Shown piece by piece: positions 37,931-48,826 of a DNA stretch of 64,000 nucleotides. The position numbers and the translations under genes were made by a program. The notes beneath the pieces were generated by a model. That model was given only the letters and a program-made list of their open reading frames with translations, searched no databases and was not told where the DNA came from. Numbering within the stretch: position 1 is the first letter of the stretch; each line of letters begins with the position of its first letter. The stretch comes from an uncultured Geobacteraceae bacterium (GTDB lineage Bacteria; Desulfobacterota; Desulfuromonadia; Geobacterales; Pseudopelobacteraceae): NCBI GenBank assembly GCA_903901875.1, contig CAIUSO010000054.1, positions 1-64,000 on the forward strand. The letters run 5' to 3'.

Positions 37931-40048
37931 TCAGCTCCCGGATCTCATGGTTTCATGTATGATACCGCTGATGTCCAGAATAAGAATGGTACGTTGATCG
38001 CCAAGGTCGGCAGCACCGGAAATTCCACGGAACTGTTTGAACGATTCCCCCAGCGGTTTTATGACAATATCCTGTTGACATATCAGATCATCAACGACGA
38101 GACCAAGCCGTTTTTCAGCCGCTCCGACAACAACGACATAGAATTCGGCTGGAGGAACGGAGTCGCGCCGAATATTAAAATAACTATCCAACCTTAAAAG
38201 CGGCAGAGTTGAGTCGCGGAGATGCACAACCTCTTTCCGTTCAATGGTCATGATATCACTGTCTGTCATCAATAATGATTCGAGAACTGACGTAATGGGC
38301 AAGCCGTAGGTTCTGCCGTTGCAATTGACGATAAGCACTTTGATGATGGCCAGGGTAATCGGCAGTGTGATGATAAAACGACTCCCTTTCCCCTTACTGG
38401 TATCAACATCCACCATTCCGGAAACTTCGGAGATGTTGTTTTTAACCACATCCATACCAACGCCCCTGCCTGAAACCTCACTGACACTGTCGTTGGTGGA
38501 AAAACCGGGAAGAAAAATAAAGTCAATGGCCTCATGGTCGGTAACCGAACGGATGTCGGTTACCAGCCCCTTTTGCAGTGCCTTCTTCTTTACCTTTTCA
38601 ATATCGATACCGGCTCCATCATCCTCAATTTCTATAACAACATGGTTGCCTTTTTGAAAGGAAGAAACCTGTATGGTGCCCAGCTCACTTTTTCCCTGCG
38701 AAACACGAACATCTGACGACTCAATGCCGTGGTCAATGGCATTACGTATAATATGCATCAACGGATCGGAAATATCTTCAACAATCAGCTTATCCAGCTC
38801 GGTGTCTGAACCAAAAAACTTCAATTCAACCCGTTTCCCTTGCTCCCGTGATATTTTTCTGACAATACGTGCCATCTTTTCATAGAGTTGACCGATCGGA
38901 ACCATACGGATCTCCATGACTCCCCGTTGGAGATCAGAAAGTCTTCGCTCAAGTTGTTTAGCCGCTTTACCCAACTCTATGGAAATGTGCGAATAACCTT
39001 CATTGCGTAAGCGGGAAGCTACCCCGGCAATTGCAGAGTTAGCCAGTACCAGCTCACCGACAATATTCATTAATTCATCGAGCTTGACAATATTAACCCG
39101 TACTGTCCGGCTCATGCTTTTGGCGCTGAGGTTGATATCATCACCCCGTGTCCCTTCTAAGACACGGGGTGACATATCCTGCGAGGGGAGAAACGAAGAG
39201 GGTGAATTCTCTTCGGATGCAGGGCTGTTCAATACACAGGGGATATTCGGTAACTCGGAAGATGTATATACATCCAGTGCGGCTGACGAAATCAATTGAG
39301 TAACCGTGATATCTTTCAGATATTCAACGAGAGTCTGTAACTCAGAACGACTGATTTTCGTGCCGAATATGAACTCAAAATCAATCTGCGATTCAAGGTT
39401 ATCGCCAACACTGGGCAGAGTACTTATAAGCTCTCCTGATTTTTTCAGAATAGTCGTCAGAGCAGACAGTTCAGTGTCGAATGTTGTTAAATCAAAAGAA
39501 GCTTTCACAATGAATATGGAACGTCCCCGTGCCATATTATCTTTGAGACGGTGTTCTTCATACTCGGTTAAGGCACCACGTATATGTTCGGGCAGGCGAA
39601 ACTCATCCACCAGTGATTCTTCGACCGAAGGATCGGAGGGAGCGAGACAGGCATTGATGGTTGAGATACAGTGGGCAATAGCCGTATCCATGGAGGAGTG
39701 TTCTCCACCATCAAGAGTTCGTATCAAAGAATGGAGCAATTCCTGAGCGGTAAACAGTGCTGAAATAACCGCCGGCGAGAGGGTTAATTTACCTAACCGC
39801 AACAGGTCCAGCAGATTTTCCATATTGTGTGACAGGTCAGCAATTCCGGAAAAATTGAACATGCCTGCCAAACCTTTCAGTGAATGGGCTCCTCTGAAAA
39901 TAGAGTTCAGGATGTCCGGATCAACCTCATCACCTTCGCTGCCATCAAGAAGATCGGCAAGTTCAGAGCCGAGTTGCTCGACAATCTCTTCCGCCTCGGC
40001 AAGAAAATCCTGTACTGCTTTCGTATGTGAGGCATTTTGATCAGCCAT
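37931..40048 (-). CDS. cheA: CheA chemotaxis histidine kinase
   Basis: 705 aa. P1 HPt domain with His55 in FRGAHSLKGLAGMF, variable P2-like region (about 170-260), P3 dimerisation at about 315-380 (KLDELMNIVGELVLANSAI), P4 kinase (MHIIRNAIDHGIE; DDGAGID; GRGVGMDVVKNNI), and P5 CheW-like domain at the end. It feeds phosphate to CheY and CheB. Confidence 0.95.
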   Translation of the reverse strand: MADQNASHTKAVQDFLAEAEEIVEQLGSELADLLDGSEGDEVDPDILNSIFRGAHSLKGLAGMFNFSGIADLSHNMENLLDLLRLGKLTLSPAVISALFTAQELLHSLIRTLDGGEHSSMDTAIAHCISTINACLAPSDPSVEESLVDEFRLPEHIRGALTEYEEHRLKDNMARGRSIFIVKASFDLTTFDTELSALTTILKKSGELISTLPSVGDNLESQIDFEFIFGTKISRSELQTLVEYLKDITVTQLISSAALDVYTSSELPNIPCVLNSPASEENSPSSFLPSQDMSPRVLEGTRGDDINLSAKSMSRTVRVNIVKLDELMNIVGELVLANSAIAGVASRLRNEGYSHISIELGKAAKQLERRLSDLQRGVMEIRMVPIGQLYEKMARIVRKISREQGKRVELKFFGSDTELDKLIVEDISDPLMHIIRNAIDHGIESSDVRVSQGKSELGTIQVSSFQKGNHVVIEIEDDGAGIDIEKVKKKALQKGLVTDIRSVTDHEAIDFIFLPGFSTNDSVSEVSGRGVGMDVVKNNISEVSGMVDVDTSKGKGSRFIITLPITLAIIKVLIVNCNGRTYGLPITSVLESLLMTDSDIMTIERKEVVHLRDSTLPLLRLDSYFNIRRDSVPPAEFYVVVVGAAEKRLGLVVDDLICQQDIVIKPLGESFKQFRGISGAADLGDQRTILILDISGIIHETMRSGS

Positions 40049-40075
40049 TAGTATCGACCGTGTACAGTCATCAGG

Positions 40076-40447
40076 TTAAACCAGATACTTTGACAGCAGT
40101 TTCTGAAGTGAGTCGGGGGGAAAGGGTTTAACCAGATATTCGCTTGCACCGAGCTTAATTCCCCTTTCAATGTCCTGACCGCTTCCTTCCGTGGAGATAA
40201 TGAATACGGGAATAGCGGTGTAATTGGGATTTGACTTCAGGTATCTGATCAGTTCCAGTCCGTTGATGTCGGGCATATTAATATCAGTCAGAATCAGGTC
40301 AATGCTAAATCTTGGCAACAGTCGCAATGCTTCAAAACCACTGGATGCCTCAATAACATGATAATCACCATGGGCTCCCACAATGGCACTCACCATGGCA
40401 CGCATGGTGGCAGAGTCATCGACTATAAGAATATTCCTGGTGTTCAC
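40076..40447 (-). CDS. CheY-like single-domain response regulator
   Basis: 123 aa receiver. ILIVDDSATMRAMV, phospho-acceptor Asp55 in LILTDINMPDINGLEL, conserved Thr/Ser in FIISTEGS, Lys in YLVKPFPPDSLQKLL. Directly upstream of cheA, so its likely kinase. Confidence 0.94.
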   Translation of the reverse strand: MNTRNILIVDDSATMRAMVSAIVGAHGDYHVIEASSGFEALRLLPRFSIDLILTDINMPDINGLELIRYLKSNPNYTAIPVFIISTEGSGQDIERGIKLGASEYLVKPFPPDSLQKLLSKYLV

Positions 40448-40482
40448 GGTTACATCCCTTCGTCTGGTAAAAATAAGAATCG

Positions 40483-41388
40483 TTACGTTAAAATAATTTC
40501 CTTGGTTACCGCAGCGACGAACCGGTCAACGACAGCTCTGACAGCCAGTTCATTTGATTTCGGTTTAGCAACAATTGGGTAACCAAGAGTCCGTATAGCT
40601 TCCTCAGCTTCACTGTACGTATAGTCTCTAAAGATAATAAGCTGTAATTCTTTAAAATTATTATGGAGCAGTTCTAAAAGTTCCAAGCCGCCCAAAACAC
40701 CGGAGCCATCCATTTTCGGCATTATCAGGTCAATGAGAACAATCGGACGTTCACCAGATCTAAAGAGTGAGTCAACCCGTATGAGTGTATCTTCAGTACG
40801 CTCAAAAGCTTCTACGTTGAAACCGGCCTCACTAAGCGCCTCATACATGGTATGAAGTGTTGGGCGATCATCATCAACCATAATCAATCTGTATCCACTC
40901 CGTTGTCGAGCTACTTCAGAAGCATCCCAGCGATCAGTGTGGAGAACATCATCATCGGCACTCTGCTCCAGAAATGTACGCACACTATTTTTTGATGCAT
41001 TATGGCGTAGTTCGTCAAGGATTCTGGTCCCCTCCAGTGCAAGGAATTGTGGATTCAATCCCTGCTCAAGCATGAATCGCATCTGATCCGTTCCTGCGCT
41101 GGCAACAAGTGCATCGAACTCCATGACCTGAAAACGAAAGGTACCTTCCCCCCACTCAAAAAGTGAAAAAATGATATTTTCTATCTGCTCCCGAATGCTA
41201 AACAGCGGATCACTCACTGACAACGGATTGTCGCTTAAAGATGCGCTGACAACATCTCCCTGACGAAAAAAAACCGTACATTCCCTTCCCGCACTGCATA
41301 TGGAGAGAACGCCGGTCTTTCTTCCAAGACTGACAATCTGTAAAATATCACCGAGTCCAAGCTCCGCAAGATTTCCTACCAGGCTCAT
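40483..41388 (-). CDS. DUF4388 (PATAN)-receiver protein
   Basis: 301 aa. Residues 1-110 match the DUF4388/PATAN pattern (NLAELGLGDILQIVSLGRKTGVLSI; FFRQGDVVSA; EGTFRF). After a linker comes a receiver (YRLIMVDDDRPTLHTMYEAL; IVLIDLIMPKMDG; IVAKP). Such proteins are common in Geobacter and Myxococcus signalling. It heads the chemotaxis cluster, 36 nt before cheY. Confidence 0.85.
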   Translation of the reverse strand: MSLVGNLAELGLGDILQIVSLGRKTGVLSICSAGRECTVFFRQGDVVSASLSDNPLSVSDPLFSIREQIENIIFSLFEWGEGTFRFQVMEFDALVASAGTDQMRFMLEQGLNPQFLALEGTRILDELRHNASKNSVRTFLEQSADDDVLHTDRWDASEVARQRSGYRLIMVDDDRPTLHTMYEALSEAGFNVEAFERTEDTLIRVDSLFRSGERPIVLIDLIMPKMDGSGVLGGLELLELLHNNFKELQLIIFRDYTYSEAEEAIRTLGYPIVAKPKSNELAVRAVVDRFVAAVTKEIILT

Positions 41389-41510
41389 TACTTACTGTCC
41401 GTTTGCATGGCGACACTGAAACATCTGTGAAAATCCACCGTACAGGTAATATGGATAACTACGTAAAAAATATAACGCAACAGAGTGGGCAAGTAAAGCC
41501 TTTAAAGGGA

Positions 41511-42860
41511 TTAACGATCTGCAGCAGGTTTTCTGCGACTATCCACACTCTTTTCCCTGCCCCGGAACATGAGTCGCAACGGCACACCATCAAAGCCAAA
41601 TGCTTCACGGAATTTGTTAATAAGATAACGTTCATATGAGTAATGAATATTATCGGGCTGATTGGTGAAAATGACAAATGAGGGGGGACGGGTGGCAACC
41701 TGGGTGGCGAAGTAGAACTTTACCCTCCGACCATGGGAGAGCGGAGCGTGGTGGGACTCAATGGCATCGGTAAAGACATGCACCAGTTCGGAAGTGGTCA
41801 CACGACGACAATACTGCCCCATAACTTCATCGACCGTTGCAATGATCTTACCGGATCGTTGTCCGGTTTTAGCAGAAACACAGACTATGGGAGCGTACGC
41901 AAGATATTTGAAGCCATCCCTGATTTTGGCAATATACACACCAAGTGTCGCATTATCCTTTTCGATAAGATCCCACTTGTTAATTACGAATACGCACCCT
42001 TTGCCCGCCTCATGAATATAGCCGGCAATACGTTCGTCCTGTTCGGTAACACCTTCTTCGGCGTTAACCACCATCAGAACCACATCGGCCCGTTCGATAC
42101 TGCGTAACGCATCGCACACACTGTACTTCTCAAGTTTTTCTGTGGTTTTTCCCTTGCGTCGAATACCAGCGGTGTCAATAAGCACATAGGGCTTTTTGTT
42201 ACAGCTAAACGGAGTATCTACCGAATCACGGGTCGTTCCGGCTGTCGGATTTGCGACCACCCGCTCGTAACCCAACAGACGGTTTACCAGAGAAGACTTG
42301 CCCACATTGGGACGACCAACCACGGCAATTCGGGTAACATTTTCCTCAGCTACCGTATCGGTATCAGGAGGAAAAACCTCCATAATATGTTCAACAAGAT
42401 CAATGACACCGCGATTATGCTCGGCTGAAATAGTAAACAGTTCGCCAATGCCAAGTGCATAGAACTCTGCCGATTCATTTTCCAGTTTATCCCCATCAAC
42501 CTTGTTGACCACGAAAAAAACCGGTTTTTTAACCCGCCGTAACATTTCAGCGACTTCTTCGTCTGCCGGAGTCAACCCACTCCGGGCATCCATCATAAAA
42601 ATGATTATATCAGCCTCTTCAATGGCGAGGCGGGACTGCTCCCGCATCTGCTGAAGCAGCCGATCTTCAGTAACCGGTTCAAAGCCACCGGTATCAATAA
42701 GAATGAACTGTTTTTCAAAGCGGGTTATGTTGGCATAGTTCCTATCCCGCGTCACACCGGGGGTATCATCAACAATGGCACGACGATGACCGAGCAAACG
42801 ATTAAAAAGAGTTGATTTGCCCACATTGGGACGGCCGACGATGGCTACTAATGGTTTCAT
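41511..42860 (-). CDS. der: Der (EngA), double GTPase for ribosome assembly
   Basis: 449 aa. Two G domains ([20 protein letters not shown] with [30 protein letters not shown] with [10 protein letters not shown]), each with NKxD (NKVD; NKWD), then a KH-like C-terminal domain. Needed for 50S assembly. Upstream of the chemotaxis cluster, with a gap of about 120 nt. Confidence 0.95.
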   Translation of the reverse strand: MKPLVAIVGRPNVGKSTLFNRLLGHRRAIVDDTPGVTRDRNYANITRFEKQFILIDTGGFEPVTEDRLLQQMREQSRLAIEEADIIIFMMDARSGLTPADEEVAEMLRRVKKPVFFVVNKVDGDKLENESAEFYALGIGELFTISAEHNRGVIDLVEHIMEVFPPDTDTVAEENVTRIAVVGRPNVGKSSLVNRLLGYERVVANPTAGTTRDSVDTPFSCNKKPYVLIDTAGIRRKGKTTEKLEKYSVCDALRSIERADVVLMVVNAEEGVTEQDERIAGYIHEAGKGCVFVINKWDLIEKDNATLGVYIAKIRDGFKYLAYAPIVCVSAKTGQRSGKIIATVDEVMGQYCRRVTTSELVHVFTDAIESHHAPLSHGRRVKFYFATQVATRPPSFVIFTNQPDNIHYSYERYLINKFREAFGFDGVPLRLMFRGREKSVDSRRKPAADR

Positions 42861-42909
42861 TGAAATTCCCGGTTTTCAGGCTACTGAGTAATTATCTCGT
42901 TTTTAAAGG

Positions 42910-43803
42910 TTATTCGTAACCAAGCTCACGAAGTTTTGATGGGCGCTCGCTCCAGTTTGTAACTACCTTGACAAACAGTTCCAGATAAATTTTGGTGGCA
43001 AGGAGGCGTTCGATATCGTGGCGTGCCTGGGTGCCGATTTTTTTAAGCATCTCACCCTTTGCACCGATAATAATACCCTTTTGGGTATCCTTCTCAATCA
43101 TGATGGCTGCCGATATAGCAATAACGCCATTTTCACGCTCTATGAAGCTTTCCACAGTAACCGCCGTTGAATAGGGCACTTCATCGCGAGTCAAACGAAA
43201 AACTTTTTCGCGAATCATTTCAGCAACGATGAATTTTTCCGGCATATCGGTCAAAATATCATCGGGAAACATGGCTTCCCCTTCGGGAAGATACCCGCTG
43301 ACTACAGAGACCAGGTGCTCAACTCCGTCATTACGGCCCGCCGAAATGGGAACAATCTCCCGGAATGGAAATAGTGTTGACCAGTCGGCAATTTTCTTTA
43401 AAACCTGACTCTTGTCGGTGAGGAGATCTATTTTGTTAATAACCAGCACCACCGGAATTGAGGTTACCTTACCGATAACTTCCGTGACAAACTCCTGATC
43501 GGCAGCCGTAGTCGCCTCAACAACAAGCATTAGCAAGTCCACACCACTGATGGCAGAACGCGCCGTATCAACCATGCTCCGGTTTAAACGGGACCTGCCG
43601 GCGTGAATTCCCGGGGTGTCGATAAAAACAATCTGACCATTGGGAATATTATGGATACCCTGAATCCGGTTGCGGGTTGTCTGGGGTTTGTCGGAGGTGA
43701 TGACGATCTTCTCGCCAATGATGCTGTTGAGCAGTGTGGACTTTCCCACATTGGGACGACCGATGATTGAAACAAAACCGGAAGTAAATGTTTTTTTATT
43801 CAT
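42910..43803 (-). CDS. era: Era GTPase
   Basis: 297 aa from ATG 43803 ([20 protein letters not shown]). A GTG start 45 nt upstream inside glnS is possible but extends beyond the usual N-terminus. G1 [14 protein letters not shown]3 DTPGI, NKID, and a C-terminal KH domain ([23 protein letters not shown]). Binds 16S rRNA during 30S maturation. Confidence 0.94.
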   Translation of the reverse strand: MNKKTFTSGFVSIIGRPNVGKSTLLNSIIGEKIVITSDKPQTTRNRIQGIHNIPNGQIVFIDTPGIHAGRSRLNRSMVDTARSAISGVDLLMLVVEATTAADQEFVTEVIGKVTSIPVVLVINKIDLLTDKSQVLKKIADWSTLFPFREIVPISAGRNDGVEHLVSVVSGYLPEGEAMFPDDILTDMPEKFIVAEMIREKVFRLTRDEVPYSTAVTVESFIERENGVIAISAAIMIEKDTQKGIIIGAKGEMLKKIGTQARHDIERLLATKIYLELFVKVVTNWSERPSKLRELGYE

Positions 43804-43829
43804 AGAGTTAGGTACCAATCCTTCATAAG

Positions 43830-45512
43830 TTACTTCTTTGTGATCCACGCATCTCGCAAGGTTACAATACGATTAAATACCAGAGCATCGGGCCGGGAAT
43901 CATCGGGATCCTGACAGAAATACCCCTGTCGTTCAAATTGAAATTGAGTCTCAGCAGCGGACAGGGCCAAAGAAGCCTCCAATTTGCAGGTTGTCACCAC
44001 TTCAACAGAATTCGGGTTCAGAAATTGTTTATAATCTGCACCGCCACGGTCCGGATTCGGGTCACTGAACAGACGGTCAAACAGGCGCACTTCAGCTGTC
44101 ACAGCACTGTCTGCGGACACCCAGTGGATAACACCTTTGACCTTTCTGCCATCGGCAGTATGGATCCCCTCACGTGACGCAGGATCGTACGTGCAATGAA
44201 GTTCAATAATCATCCCATCGCTATCTTTCACCACTCCGGTACAGGTGATGATATATCCGCAACGAAGCTTGACCACCCCACCAACAGTCAATCGATGAAA
44301 TCCTTTGCTCGGAGTTTCCATGAAATCGTCACTATCGATCCAGAGCTCCCGAGAAAAGTGGATTAAACGGCTCCCCATTTCCGGTTTCTGGGGGTGATTG
44401 GCCGCTTGGAATTCCTCGGTGTGGCCGACCGGGAAATTGTCAATAATCAGCTTTACGGGGCGTAAAACAGCCATGGCCCGGGGTGCCGTTTCATTAAGTT
44501 CTGACCGCACACACTCTTCAAGAATTGAAACGTCAATCCATGAATCGCTTCTCCCCACACCAATCAGTTCACAAAAATTACGGACTGATGCCGACGGGTA
44601 GCCGCGACGCCGTATGCCGGCAAGAGTTGGCATGCGGGGATCATCCCAGCCGGACACGATACCCTGTTGCACAAGTTCCTGCAATTTGCGCTTACTCATC
44701 ACCGTATAGGTAAGATTAAGGCGCGCGAATTCATATTGACGGGGACGGGCAGGAATCGGCAGATTGTCGAGAAACCACTCATAAAGCGGCTTGTGTGATT
44801 CAAACTCAAGGGTGCAGATAGAATGGGTAATTCCCTCAATTGCATCGGTCTGGCCATGGGCAAAATCGTACATTGGATAAATTTTCCAGGCATCTCCCAC
44901 ATGGGGATGGGGAGCGTTCAGAATCCGGTACAGGACCGGATCCCGTAAATTGATATTCGGTGAGGCCATATCGATTTTACCCCTCAGCACATGGGTACCG
45001 TCAGGGAACTCACCGGATCGCATCCGGGCAAACAGGTCCATGTTTTCGGCAACTGTCCGGTTTCTAAAGGGACTTTCGGTTCCCGGCTCTGTCAGCGTGC
45101 CACGATAGGCACGAATCTGATCAGCGGTCAGATCATCAACATACGCTTTACCCTGCTCAATCAGATATACGGCCCATTGGTACAGTTGTTCAAAATTATC
45201 GGAGGCATAATAAAGATGGGTACCCCAATCAAAACCGAGCCACTTCACACTCTCCATGATTGAATCGATATATTCCTGCTCTTCTTTGGCAGGATTGGTA
45301 TCATCGAAACGGAGGTGACAACGACCGCCAAAATCACGTGCCAGGCCAAAATTAATGCAGATGGACTTTGCGTGACCGATGTGGAGATATCCATTGGGTT
45401 CCGGAGGGAAACGGGTGACAACCGAGTCATGCTTCCCGCTTTTCAGATCTTCCTCAATAATATTTTTCAAAAAATTATTGACTGTCGATACAGCCGTTTC
45501 ATCGGTACTCAT
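43830..45512 (-). CDS. glnS: Glutaminyl-tRNA synthetase
   Basis: 560 aa class Ib synthetase: [20 protein letters not shown] (HIGH), [11 protein letters not shown] (KMSKS variant), then the two beta-barrel anticodon domains. Length and C-terminal [11 protein letters not shown] match GlnRS rather than GluRS, so the organism charges tRNA-Gln directly. Confidence 0.95.
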   Translation of the reverse strand: MSTDETAVSTVNNFLKNIIEEDLKSGKHDSVVTRFPPEPNGYLHIGHAKSICINFGLARDFGGRCHLRFDDTNPAKEEQEYIDSIMESVKWLGFDWGTHLYYASDNFEQLYQWAVYLIEQGKAYVDDLTADQIRAYRGTLTEPGTESPFRNRTVAENMDLFARMRSGEFPDGTHVLRGKIDMASPNINLRDPVLYRILNAPHPHVGDAWKIYPMYDFAHGQTDAIEGITHSICTLEFESHKPLYEWFLDNLPIPARPRQYEFARLNLTYTVMSKRKLQELVQQGIVSGWDDPRMPTLAGIRRRGYPSASVRNFCELIGVGRSDSWIDVSILEECVRSELNETAPRAMAVLRPVKLIIDNFPVGHTEEFQAANHPQKPEMGSRLIHFSRELWIDSDDFMETPSKGFHRLTVGGVVKLRCGYIITCTGVVKDSDGMIIELHCTYDPASREGIHTADGRKVKGVIHWVSADSAVTAEVRLFDRLFSDPNPDRGGADYKQFLNPNSVEVVTTCKLEASLALSAAETQFQFERQGYFCQDPDDSRPDALVFNRIVTLRDAWITKK

Positions 45513-45530
45513 GGTAACCTCGTCACTATT

Positions 45531-46844
45531 CTATCGTTCACCCAAAAAAGAGTTCGGGTAGGCCTTACTGATTTTTACATCCACAAAAGAGCCAATCAGG
45601 GAAACGTCTCCGGGAAAATTCACAATCCGCCCGTTATTGGCCTTTCCCGACACCTGGCCCGGCAACTTACCCTCCCCCTCAACAAGTACGGACATGACCG
45701 AATCAATCATTTCCTGAGATATTTCCCTGGTATGTTGACGTTGCAGGGCCATTAATCTATCAAGTCGGGACTTCTTCACTTCACGGGAAACATCATCATT
45801 AAGAGCCGCTGCTTTTGTCCCAGGTCGGGGCGAGTAGACAAAAGAAAAGATGTCAATATAACGGACTTCCTCCATCAGAGAGAGGGTCAGTTCAAAGTCA
45901 ACATCACTCTCACCCGGAAAACCGACGATAATATCACCGGTAACGACGATCTCAGGTCTGACACTACGGAGCTTTGTAATCTTTTCCAGATAGGATTGGC
46001 GAGTGTATCCTCTCCCCATCTGTTTTAATACAAAATCGCTGCCGGATTGTGCCGGCAGATGAATGTGACCGCTCAACTTTGCTATGTCACCAAAGCAGCT
46101 GATCAGTTCATCTGACATATCCTTCGGATGCGATGTGGTAAAACGAATACGCTCAATACCGTCAATTACTGCAACCCGACAGAGCAGTTCCGCAAAAGAA
46201 AAGTCCGATTCACCTTTCAGTCCATAGGAATTAACATTCTGACCAAGGAGAATAACCTCCCGCACCCCATCATCGGCAAGCTGCCGAACCTCCTCAAGGA
46301 TATCGGAAGAGCGACGGCTGATTTCACGTCCTCGAACGTAGGGTACGATGCAATAGGAACAGAAATTATCACATCCCTGCATGACCGTAACAAAGCGTGA
46401 CAATCTGGATTCACCCTTTATGGAGGGAAACAGGTCCAGACGCTGTTCCTTGTCGATAAAAGCTGTTTCCGAACGTCGTTCCCCACGCTCTGCTGACTGG
46501 ACCATCTCCTGAAGCAGGTGCAGATTATGGGTACCCACAACAAGATCAACGTAGGGAAGGCGCCTCAACAGCTCTTCCCCCTCCTGCTGTGCCACGCAGC
46601 CACCCACGGCAATAATTTGTTTCTTGCCATCACGTTTATAAATTCGCAGGTTGGCTAACCGGTTGTAAACCTTCTCTTCAGCACCGCCACGAACGCTGCA
46701 CGTGTTAAGCAGTATCATATCCGCCACGGAGGGGTCACCGGTGGAAACATACCCGCAATCAGCCAGTAATGAAACAATCCGTTCGGAATCATTCACATTC
46801 ATCTGACAGCCGAACGTTTCTATGTAAAGGAGTTTATCGTGCAT
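45531..46844 (-). CDS. miaB: MiaB, tRNA methylthiotransferase
   Basis: About 437 aa from ATG 46844 (MHDKLLYIETFGCQMNVNDS). A TTG start 42 nt upstream is possible but adds non-family residues. N-terminal UPF0004 cysteines (GCQMN; NTCSVR; GGCVAQ), radical SAM CDNFCSYCIVPYVRG, and C-terminal TRAM domain. Converts i6A37 to ms2i6A37 in tRNA. Confidence 0.94.
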   Translation of the reverse strand: MHDKLLYIETFGCQMNVNDSERIVSLLADCGYVSTGDPSVADMILLNTCSVRGGAEEKVYNRLANLRIYKRDGKKQIIAVGGCVAQQEGEELLRRLPYVDLVVGTHNLHLLQEMVQSAERGERRSETAFIDKEQRLDLFPSIKGESRLSRFVTVMQGCDNFCSYCIVPYVRGREISRRSSDILEEVRQLADDGVREVILLGQNVNSYGLKGESDFSFAELLCRVAVIDGIERIRFTTSHPKDMSDELISCFGDIAKLSGHIHLPAQSGSDFVLKQMGRGYTRQSYLEKITKLRSVRPEIVVTGDIIVGFPGESDVDFELTLSLMEEVRYIDIFSFVYSPRPGTKAAALNDDVSREVKKSRLDRLMALQRQHTREISQEMIDSVMSVLVEGEGKLPGQVSGKANNGRIVNFPGDVSLIGSFVDVKISKAYPNSFLGER

Positions 46845-46930
46845 AGGGAATTGATTTTTATACGCGACAAATGGATGAAAAGTCAATACCTTCCTGAGTC
46901 GCGACTTTCTCTAACATAGGTACCCGGTAA

Positions 46931-47659
46931 CTACTGCTGGTACAGCAGGGAGAGCGGGTAGAGCTTGAAATTGGATATTTGGGGTATAAAAGTTTCATGG
47001 GCCAGTGATGTGTTGACCTCGGGATCGTCAAATTTAACGGTAAGTTTGTCTTTACCGGCAGTTTCGCAGATAATTTCAAGCGGTAAGGCAACGCCTTGAA
47101 CTGTGGTATACCTGCGATATTTAACGGAACTCCCGCGAGCTGTCGACTTTTCTGATACCAGGCCATTCTCGAATACGACCCGTTCGGACTCACCATGGCT
47201 CCCTACCCTCTCAACGGTTTTATCACCGTTCGCCCTGAGAGGAATATCATTGTCCACCAACCAGTGAATGTATTTCCAGCCACTAAAATAACTCTGCTCA
47301 GGCAATTCGGCAAGAAGTCCTTTAAATGCGAGCTTATTGCCGGGATCAACAATGGTAATATCCTGATTGTGAATAAATATTTCCTGGAGTACTGAGCCAA
47401 ATGGTGAAAGAACGACAACCCGGAATTGTGCCGGTTTTTGATACATAATGATGCCACTTCCGGAAATACTCTTTTCAGATGAAGAGTAAGAAAGCGAAAC
47501 GGAACTGGAAAGTGTAGAAACGATTGCACCATCGCTGTAGGAGACATCTTTTATAGACGGCACCGAGGAACAACCGCTCAGCATGAAAGAAAAAAATACT
47601 GGCAAGAGAATCAGATTCCGGATACTACCAAGCATGATTCCACGAAATATTTGTTTCAT
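46931..47659 (-). CDS. LolB/DUF4292-like outer-membrane lipoprotein
   Basis: 242 aa. N-terminal lipobox FMLSGCSSVPS; the mature part is a beta-rich fold with GIIMYQKPAQFRVVVLSPFG and ITIVDPGNKLAFKG, the LolB-type lipid-binding pattern. Probably accepts lipoproteins or other lipids at the outer membrane. Three nt after the Cas6-like gene, so the two are co-transcribed. The family call is by pattern only. Confidence 0.65.
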   Translation of the reverse strand: MKQIFRGIMLGSIRNLILLPVFFSFMLSGCSSVPSIKDVSYSDGAIVSTLSSSVSLSYSSSEKSISGSGIIMYQKPAQFRVVVLSPFGSVLQEIFIHNQDITIVDPGNKLAFKGLLAELPEQSYFSGWKYIHWLVDNDIPLRANGDKTVERVGSHGESERVVFENGLVSEKSTARGSSVKYRRYTTVQGVALPLEIICETAGKDKLTVKFDDPEVNTSLAHETFIPQISNFKLYPLSLLYQQ

Positions 47660-47662
47660 ACG

Positions 47663-48571
47663 TCAATGTACCTCAAGGCTGAAGTGACCAAATCCATAGG
47701 TAGCACCTTTGCCGACATTAAAGTAACTGCCAAGTCGCAGTAATGAAAACATAGGTTCTACCAGACCGATGCATTCTACCGTACCAAGCAGACCGGAAGA
47801 TGACAAGCTTTTTAACCAGGGTGACGGAACATAGTGAACGGTACTGTCATAACAGTTTACTTCAATGGATGCATTTGAAAGGAAACTGAAATCAAGTTCA
47901 AGTTGACCGGAACCGTAATAGGCGATCAAGGCAGACATGCGACGCAGCAACGAGCGAAAAAAAGGGGCAAAGTCAAACCGCTGAACGGTTGATCCATTAC
48001 TTAACAGTCGGAGAGGCGTCTTCAAATTAATGGTGACTGAATCGCCCTGAACCATGTCTTGCAGCACATGACATGCCGACAGCAGTACCATCGAATCGGT
48101 AAGGGTATCCGCCGTACCAATGAGGTGGCGATTACCCTGATAATCAACACTATACCCGGTAAGAGAGAAAAAGTCGCTCGACATAACCGCTTTCAATGTT
48201 GTTCCAATCATGTTGAGAAACGCTTCATAAAACAGGGAAAGATAATTGAGAGCGGTTCCAGCAATAACTAACGATACCGAAGATGAACGTACCGGCATTA
48301 CATCGGCACTAATGGAGAATGCAAATGGCAGGGAAGGTTTCTGGTGCAATTTGACAATAGTGGGATTAAGCGAAAGATCTTGACTAAAAAGTACTCGGTA
48401 AGGGCAAGAATCAGAATCAGTACAGGGGTGGCACCCTACCCGATGGGTTGTACAGCATGTCGCCTTGAAATAAAGCGGGAAGGTACGTAACGCAGCTTGA
48501 AATAATAATCCCAGCTCCAAGGGAAAAGACAGGTCAATGTCACATTCAAGCCGGGTAAAATCAAGCTCCAC
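47663..48571 (-). CDS. Cas6-like RAMP protein without a CRISPR array
   Basis: 302 aa. An N-terminal Cys-rich segment (CCTTHRVGCHPCTDSDSCPY, followed by RVLF) resembles the CxxC...CPYxxLFE insert of the Cas6 group covered by the Cas6 C-terminal domain family. The C-terminal SYFNVGKGATYGFGHFSLE is the Gly-rich RAMP loop. In CRISPR systems this family cuts pre-crRNA. No repeats, cas1, cas2 or effector genes are nearby; the neighbours are a lipoprotein gene and miaB. It may have another RNA role, or serve a distant array. Confidence 0.7.
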   Translation of the reverse strand: MELDFTRLECDIDLSFPLELGLLFQAALRTFPLYFKATCCTTHRVGCHPCTDSDSCPYRVLFSQDLSLNPTIVKLHQKPSLPFAFSISADVMPVRSSSVSLVIAGTALNYLSLFYEAFLNMIGTTLKAVMSSDFFSLTGYSVDYQGNRHLIGTADTLTDSMVLLSACHVLQDMVQGDSVTINLKTPLRLLSNGSTVQRFDFAPFFRSLLRRMSALIAYYGSGQLELDFSFLSNASIEVNCYDSTVHYVPSPWLKSLSSSGLLGTVECIGLVEPMFSLLRLGSYFNVGKGATYGFGHFSLEVH

Positions 48572-48593
48572 GTTTCCTCACTCCAAATAAAGA

Positions 48594-48616
48594 GGGGCAG
48601 CCATTGAGGCTGCCCC
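48594..48616 (-). terminator. Hairpin terminator, host-prophage junction region
   Basis: 9-bp perfect stem (48594-48602 and 48608-48616), 5-nt loop. On the minus strand it is followed by TCTTTATTT. It would stop transcription coming from the integrase side before the Cas6-like gene. Confidence 0.65.
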
Positions 48617-48733
48617 TGCTGTTAAACAGACAACAACATCATTTAAACAAACTGAGCCTTTAAGAACTCACGATTCATACTGCTTTTCGGGTCAAATAAT
48701 CAATTTATCAAAGAATATGCTAAAAAATAGATA

Positions 48734-48762
48734 TTCAGAGAGTCTGATTCAGAATATCTGAA
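48734..48762. promoter_or_regulatory. Two overlapping operator dyads
   Basis: Copies of the prophage dyad TTCAG-N5-TCTGAA at 48734-48748 (last base T for A) and 48748-48762 (perfect), sharing one base. They lie just past the integrase stop, possibly in the attP arm. Confidence 0.6.
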
Positions 48763-48826
48763 TAAATATTCATAATCATAGCAGTTTGATTTAATTATAT
48801 TTTTCATGATACTGCATAATAACGAA

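Noticed and set aside
47663-48571. CRISPR locus
   Set aside because: I looked for direct repeats with regular spacers around the Cas6-like gene and found none, nor any other cas gene.
48572-48826. tRNA gene as integration target
   Set aside because: No cloverleaf or CCA end is visible in the gap; only a terminator hairpin and two operator dyads.
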